NCBI GenBank assembly: GCA_002869425.1
Contig: PKSZ01000689.1
Span: 2,107-11,948 of the forward strand
Direction: 5' to 3'
From: Marinilabiliales bacterium
GTDB taxonomy: Bacteria > Bacteroidota > Bacteroidia > Bacteroidales > BM523
Length of the DNA stretch: 9,842 nucleotides
Program-made: the position numbers and the translations under genes
In this document: one piece after another, positions 7,079 through 9,842 of the stretch
Layout of the letters: each line of letters opens with the position of its first letter
Numbering within the stretch: the stretch's first letter is position 1
The notes under the pieces: generated by a model
What the model was told of the DNA's origin: nothing
Databases searched by the model: none
Seen by the model: the letters and a program-made list of their open reading frames with translations, nothing else

Positions 7079-7600
7079 GTGATTTCTGATAGATTTTTTC
7101 TCATAGGTTACATGGGCTCTGGTAAATCAAGTCTTCATAAAAGCTTATCACACAAATTAAACTATACTGCCATTGACCTTGACAACTACATCGAAATACA
7201 ACAACAAAAAAGCATTAGCGAATTATTTAAAGAATGTGGAGAAGAGGAATTTAGAAGCATTGAAAAAAAAGCCCTACATGAAGTTTCTCTTCAAAATAAT
7301 ATTGTAGTTGCTACGGGTGGAGGCACACCATGTTTTTACAACAACATCAATTTCATGAACAATTGTGGCACTACCATTTATTTGGAAATGACGCCAGAAG
7401 CCTTGGTTTGCAGATTACTCGGGTCTAAGAAGAAACGTCCACTAATTAATTCCTTTAATGAGAGCGAACTACTTATATTTATTCAGCAGCAACTCAAAAT
7501 ACGATCTGAGTTTTATAATCTCGCTCACTACAAGATTAACGGAATTAATTTAAAAGCTGATAAAGTTCTGAAAATGATACAAAAAAACGGCAAACTTTAA
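7079..7600 (+). CDS. aroK: Shikimate kinase
   Basis: The cytoplasmic enzyme phosphorylates shikimate at the 3-hydroxyl with ATP, the fifth step of the chorismate pathway. The 173-aa length is typical. Visible motifs are Walker A GYMGSGKS (10-17), the shikimate/Mg-binding DLD (33-35), FRSIE with R59, GGGTP (80-84), the lid arginine in KKKRPL (R120) and R142 in IRSEFY. The start is GTG at 7079. The preceding gene's TAA (7073-7075) is in the same frame just two codons upstream, and the next ATG (7112) falls inside Walker A, so GTG is the only sensible choice. The gene is probably cotranscribed and translationally coupled with the sensor phosphatase. Whether the pairing has metabolic meaning is unknown. 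Its stop codon lies in the loop of the hairpin at 7585-7612. Confidence 0.95.
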   Translation: MISDRFFLIGYMGSGKSSLHKSLSHKLNYTAIDLDNYIEIQQQKSISELFKECGEEEFRSIEKKALHEVSLQNNIVVATGGGTPCFYNNINFMNNCGTTIYLEMTPEALVCRLLGSKKKRPLINSFNESELLIFIQQQLKIRSEFYNLAHYKINGINLKADKVLKMIQKNGKL

Positions 7601-7612
7601 AGCTTGCCGTTT
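7581..7612 (-). terminator. Shared terminator between aroK and the pyrophosphatase gene
   Basis: A 9-bp perfect stem, AAACGGCAA (7585-7593) with TTGCCGTTT (7604-7612), has a 10-nt loop. On the - strand it ends in seven T (7587-7581), making a strong terminator for the pyrophosphatase gene that ends at 7634. On the + strand only TTT then CCATTTCTT follows, so it acts more weakly for aroK. The stem overlaps the last aroK codons, and the aroK TAA is in the loop. Confidence 0.8.
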
Positions 7613-7633
7613 CCATTTCTTATGATATAAGAT

Positions 7634-9841
7634 CTACACTTTGGCTTTATCGCCACTTTTAATCCTCATGCTATAAAAGGATCTATAGGCAAATACCAAA
7701 CCAATAGCCAGGAATACGGCTCCAATAACTTTGGTAAAATCTGTTGTTCCTGCTTCATTTGCTGCTGCACTCATATGCACTGCTATTTCAACAGCTAACA
7801 AACCAAATAAAGTGGAGAACTTAATAATTGGATTCAGAGCAACAGAACTTGTATCCTTATAAGGATCACCAACTGTATCTCCAATTACAGTAGCCGCATG
7901 TAAATCGGTATTTTTTTCCTGTAAATCAACTTCCACCAGTTTTTTTGCATTATCCCATGCACCTCCAGCATTAGCCATATAAATTGCCTGAAACAATCCA
8001 AATACAGCAATGGAAATCAAGTATGAAACGAAAAAGTTCGGATCAAAGAATGCAAAAGATAAAGTAAGAGAAAGAATCACAAAGAAGATATTCCACATAC
8101 CCTTCTGAGCATAAATTGTACATATTTTCACTACACTTTTTGAATCTTCTATATCAGCCTCTTCCTTATCGAGATTAATGTTCTTTTTAATAAATTCAAC
8201 TGCTCGGTAAGCACCTGTAGTTACCGCTTGTATAGAAGCTCCTGAGAACCAGTAAACAACAGCACCACCTGAAATAAACCCAAGGATTACCGGTGCATCT
8301 GTAAGCTGTAATTGAAGCAATCCCATAGATTTCAATACCAATATAATTGCAAATATCATAGTTGTTGCACCAATTACTGCTGTACCAATTAGAACGGGTT
8401 TTGCTGTTGCTTTAAACGTATTACCTGCCGAATCGTTTTCCTCCAGATTATGCTTACCTTTTTCAAAATTTGGTTCAAATCCAAAGTCATTTTTTATTTC
8501 ATCATTGATATTCTCAAGGTGTTCAACCCTGGAAAGCTCAAAAACAGACTGGGCATTATCCGTAACAGGACCATAACTGTCTACAGCAATTGTAACCGGA
8601 CCCATTCCAAGAAAACCAAAAGCAACAAGACCAAATGCAAAAATTGCAGGATATGTCATTACTGAATCCAGACCCAGTGTACTGATATAAAAAGCACCAA
8701 ACATCAAACCCATAATAGTGAGGCCCTTCCAGAAAGCACTAAAATTACCAGCTACCATTCCAGAAAGAATTGTTAATGAAGCACCCCCTTCTCTTGATGC
8801 ACGAACAATTTCATGAACATGGCGGGATTTAGAACTCGTAAATGCTTTGGTAAGCTCAGGGATAATTGCGGCTGCAAGTGTTCCAAAGCTTATGATGGAG
8901 GCAAGCTTCCACCATAAATCATTTTGCATATCACTAATCAAAAAGTAACTTACAAGATAAGTAACAATGATTGATACGATTGATGTAATCCAAACCAAAG
9001 AAGTTAAAGGGGATTCAAAATTGAATTTATCAGAATTTTTGAATCTTGCTTTAGAAATTACCTGATTAAGCCCGTATGAGAAAATTGATGTAAAGACCAT
9101 TAATATTCTCATTGCAAAAATCCAAACGATCAAAGTACTCTGATATTCCAATCCCATTGCCAATACAATGAATGAAATCAAGGCAACACCAGTTACTCCA
9201 TAAGTCTCAAAACCATCAGCTGTAGGGCCAACACTATCACCTGCATTATCACCAGTACAGTCAGCAATTACACCTGGATTACGTGGGTCATCTTCTCCAA
9301 TGTTGAAAACGAGCTTCATTAAATCAGCACCAATATCTGCAATTTTTGTAAAAATTCCACCAGCAATACGAAGGGAACTTGCACCTAATGATTCTCCAAT
9401 AGCAAAACCTACAAAACAAGCTCCAGCACTTTCTGAGTCAACAAACAAAAGAATAAATAGCATCATAATGAGCTCAACAGAAATCAAAACAACACCTACG
9501 CTCATTCCTGCCTGCAATGGAATAGAAACAACATTCCAGGGTTTTGAACGCAAAGCAGCAAATGATGTCCTTGCATTAGCCAGTGTATTAATTCTGATTC
9601 CAAACCAGGCCACTCCGTAAGAACCCAAAATACCCAATACAGACCATGTCAGTACTAGCATTACTTTGGGTATCTCCATATGCGTCAGACCAAAGAAATA
9701 ATAAAAAATTGCAAGACCAATTATGGCAAATAAAATCACAAGAAATTTACCCTGTTGCAATAAATAAATTTTACAGGTCGTGTAAATAATATTAGCAACA
9801 TGCAACATGGATTTGTGTGAAGGCAATTTCTTTATTTTCAT
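7634..9841 (-). CDS. hppA: Membrane-bound proton-translocating pyrophosphatase, divergent type
   Basis: This 735-aa integral membrane protein, with roughly 16 hydrophobic helices, should couple pyrophosphate hydrolysis to ion export. Motifs in order are ADIGADLM, then DCTGDNAGD (D194, D198, D202) ending FETYG (E212), DSYGPVTDNAQ, GNTFKATAK (K477), ANAGGAWDNAKK and GDTVGDPYKDTS (D655, D659, K662, D663). The acidic and lysine substrate-binding residues are kept, but the first motifs differ from the canonical DVGADLVGKVE and [21 protein letters not shown]. K477 sits where canonical K-independent enzymes have lysine and K-dependent ones alanine, so K-independent proton pumping is inferred. This fits a described divergent H+-PPase group (Chlorobium limicola, Cellulomonas fimi). 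The ATG at 9841-9839 abuts the window edge, so promoter and any longer N-terminus cannot be seen. It converges with aroK across a shared terminator. Confidence 0.93.
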   Translation of the reverse strand: MKIKKLPSHKSMLHVANIIYTTCKIYLLQQGKFLVILFAIIGLAIFYYFFGLTHMEIPKVMLVLTWSVLGILGSYGVAWFGIRINTLANARTSFAALRSKPWNVVSIPLQAGMSVGVVLISVELIMMLFILLFVDSESAGACFVGFAIGESLGASSLRIAGGIFTKIADIGADLMKLVFNIGEDDPRNPGVIADCTGDNAGDSVGPTADGFETYGVTGVALISFIVLAMGLEYQSTLIVWIFAMRILMVFTSIFSYGLNQVISKARFKNSDKFNFESPLTSLVWITSIVSIIVTYLVSYFLISDMQNDLWWKLASIISFGTLAAAIIPELTKAFTSSKSRHVHEIVRASREGGASLTILSGMVAGNFSAFWKGLTIMGLMFGAFYISTLGLDSVMTYPAIFAFGLVAFGFLGMGPVTIAVDSYGPVTDNAQSVFELSRVEHLENINDEIKNDFGFEPNFEKGKHNLEENDSAGNTFKATAKPVLIGTAVIGATTMIFAIILVLKSMGLLQLQLTDAPVILGFISGGAVVYWFSGASIQAVTTGAYRAVEFIKKNINLDKEEADIEDSKSVVKICTIYAQKGMWNIFFVILSLTLSFAFFDPNFFVSYLISIAVFGLFQAIYMANAGGAWDNAKKLVEVDLQEKNTDLHAATVIGDTVGDPYKDTSSVALNPIIKFSTLFGLLAVEIAVHMSAAANEAGTTDFTKVIGAVFLAIGLVFAYRSFYSMRIKSGDKAKV

Positions 9842-9842
9842 A

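Noticed and set aside
8450..9620. Two + strand ORFs of 71 and 106 aa within the pyrophosphatase gene
   Set aside because: They are antisense to a long, motif-complete membrane protein gene and look like shadow frames.

Overview
The window looks like a chromosomal segment of a Bacteroidota (Bacteroidetes) bacterium. The DNA is AT-rich. The tRNA promoter has the phylum's TTG-N19-TAnnTTTG form. The ParE sequence and the two periplasmic-sensor proteins (propeller/Y_Y_Y fold joined to a cytoplasmic output domain) are of the kind typical of that phylum. No phage, transposon or CRISPR signal was seen, and I see no clear sign of recent transfer. I cannot place the organism below phylum.

Layout, left to right. 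(1) 1-1232, +: the 3' part of a sensor-type SpoIIE phosphatase whose start lies outside the window, followed by an intrinsic terminator at 1275-1309. (2) 1381-1651, -: a two-gene tRNA unit (tRNA-Gly(GCC), then tRNA-Leu(UAA)) with its own promoter and terminator. (3) 1734-3566, -: a topoisomerase IV subunit B gene (parE), full length but cut by one in-frame TAA at codon 448. (4) 3695-7075, +: a complete second sensor-phosphatase, 1126 aa, paralogous to the first. (5) 7079-7600, +: shikimate kinase, starting 3 nt after the phosphatase stop. (6) 7634-9841, -: a divergent membrane proton-pumping pyrophosphatase, converging on the kinase gene across a shared hairpin.

The two phosphatases share a plan: an extracytoplasmic Y_Y_Y module (with a propeller visible in the complete copy), one membrane helix, a long heptad-repeat coiled coil, and a cytoplasmic PPM/SpoIIE phosphatase. 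They appear to be one-protein receptors that control a serine/threonine phosphatase instead of a histidine kinase. No partner-switch proteins (RsbW/RsbV type) are in the window. The other genes are housekeeping: translation, DNA topology, aromatic amino acid synthesis and pyrophosphate energetics. They show no evident pathway link to the phosphatases.

The most striking item is the stop codon in parE. It separates the two halves of the catalytic TOPRIM site in a normally essential enzyme, while the rest of the frame is intact. I found no convincing wholly new system. The most unusual items are the broken parE, the phosphatase pair with coiled coils differing by exactly two heptads, and the divergent pyrophosphatase. 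There is no gene-free stretch above 300 bases; 1233-1423 and 1612-1733 hold only terminators, hairpins and a promoter.
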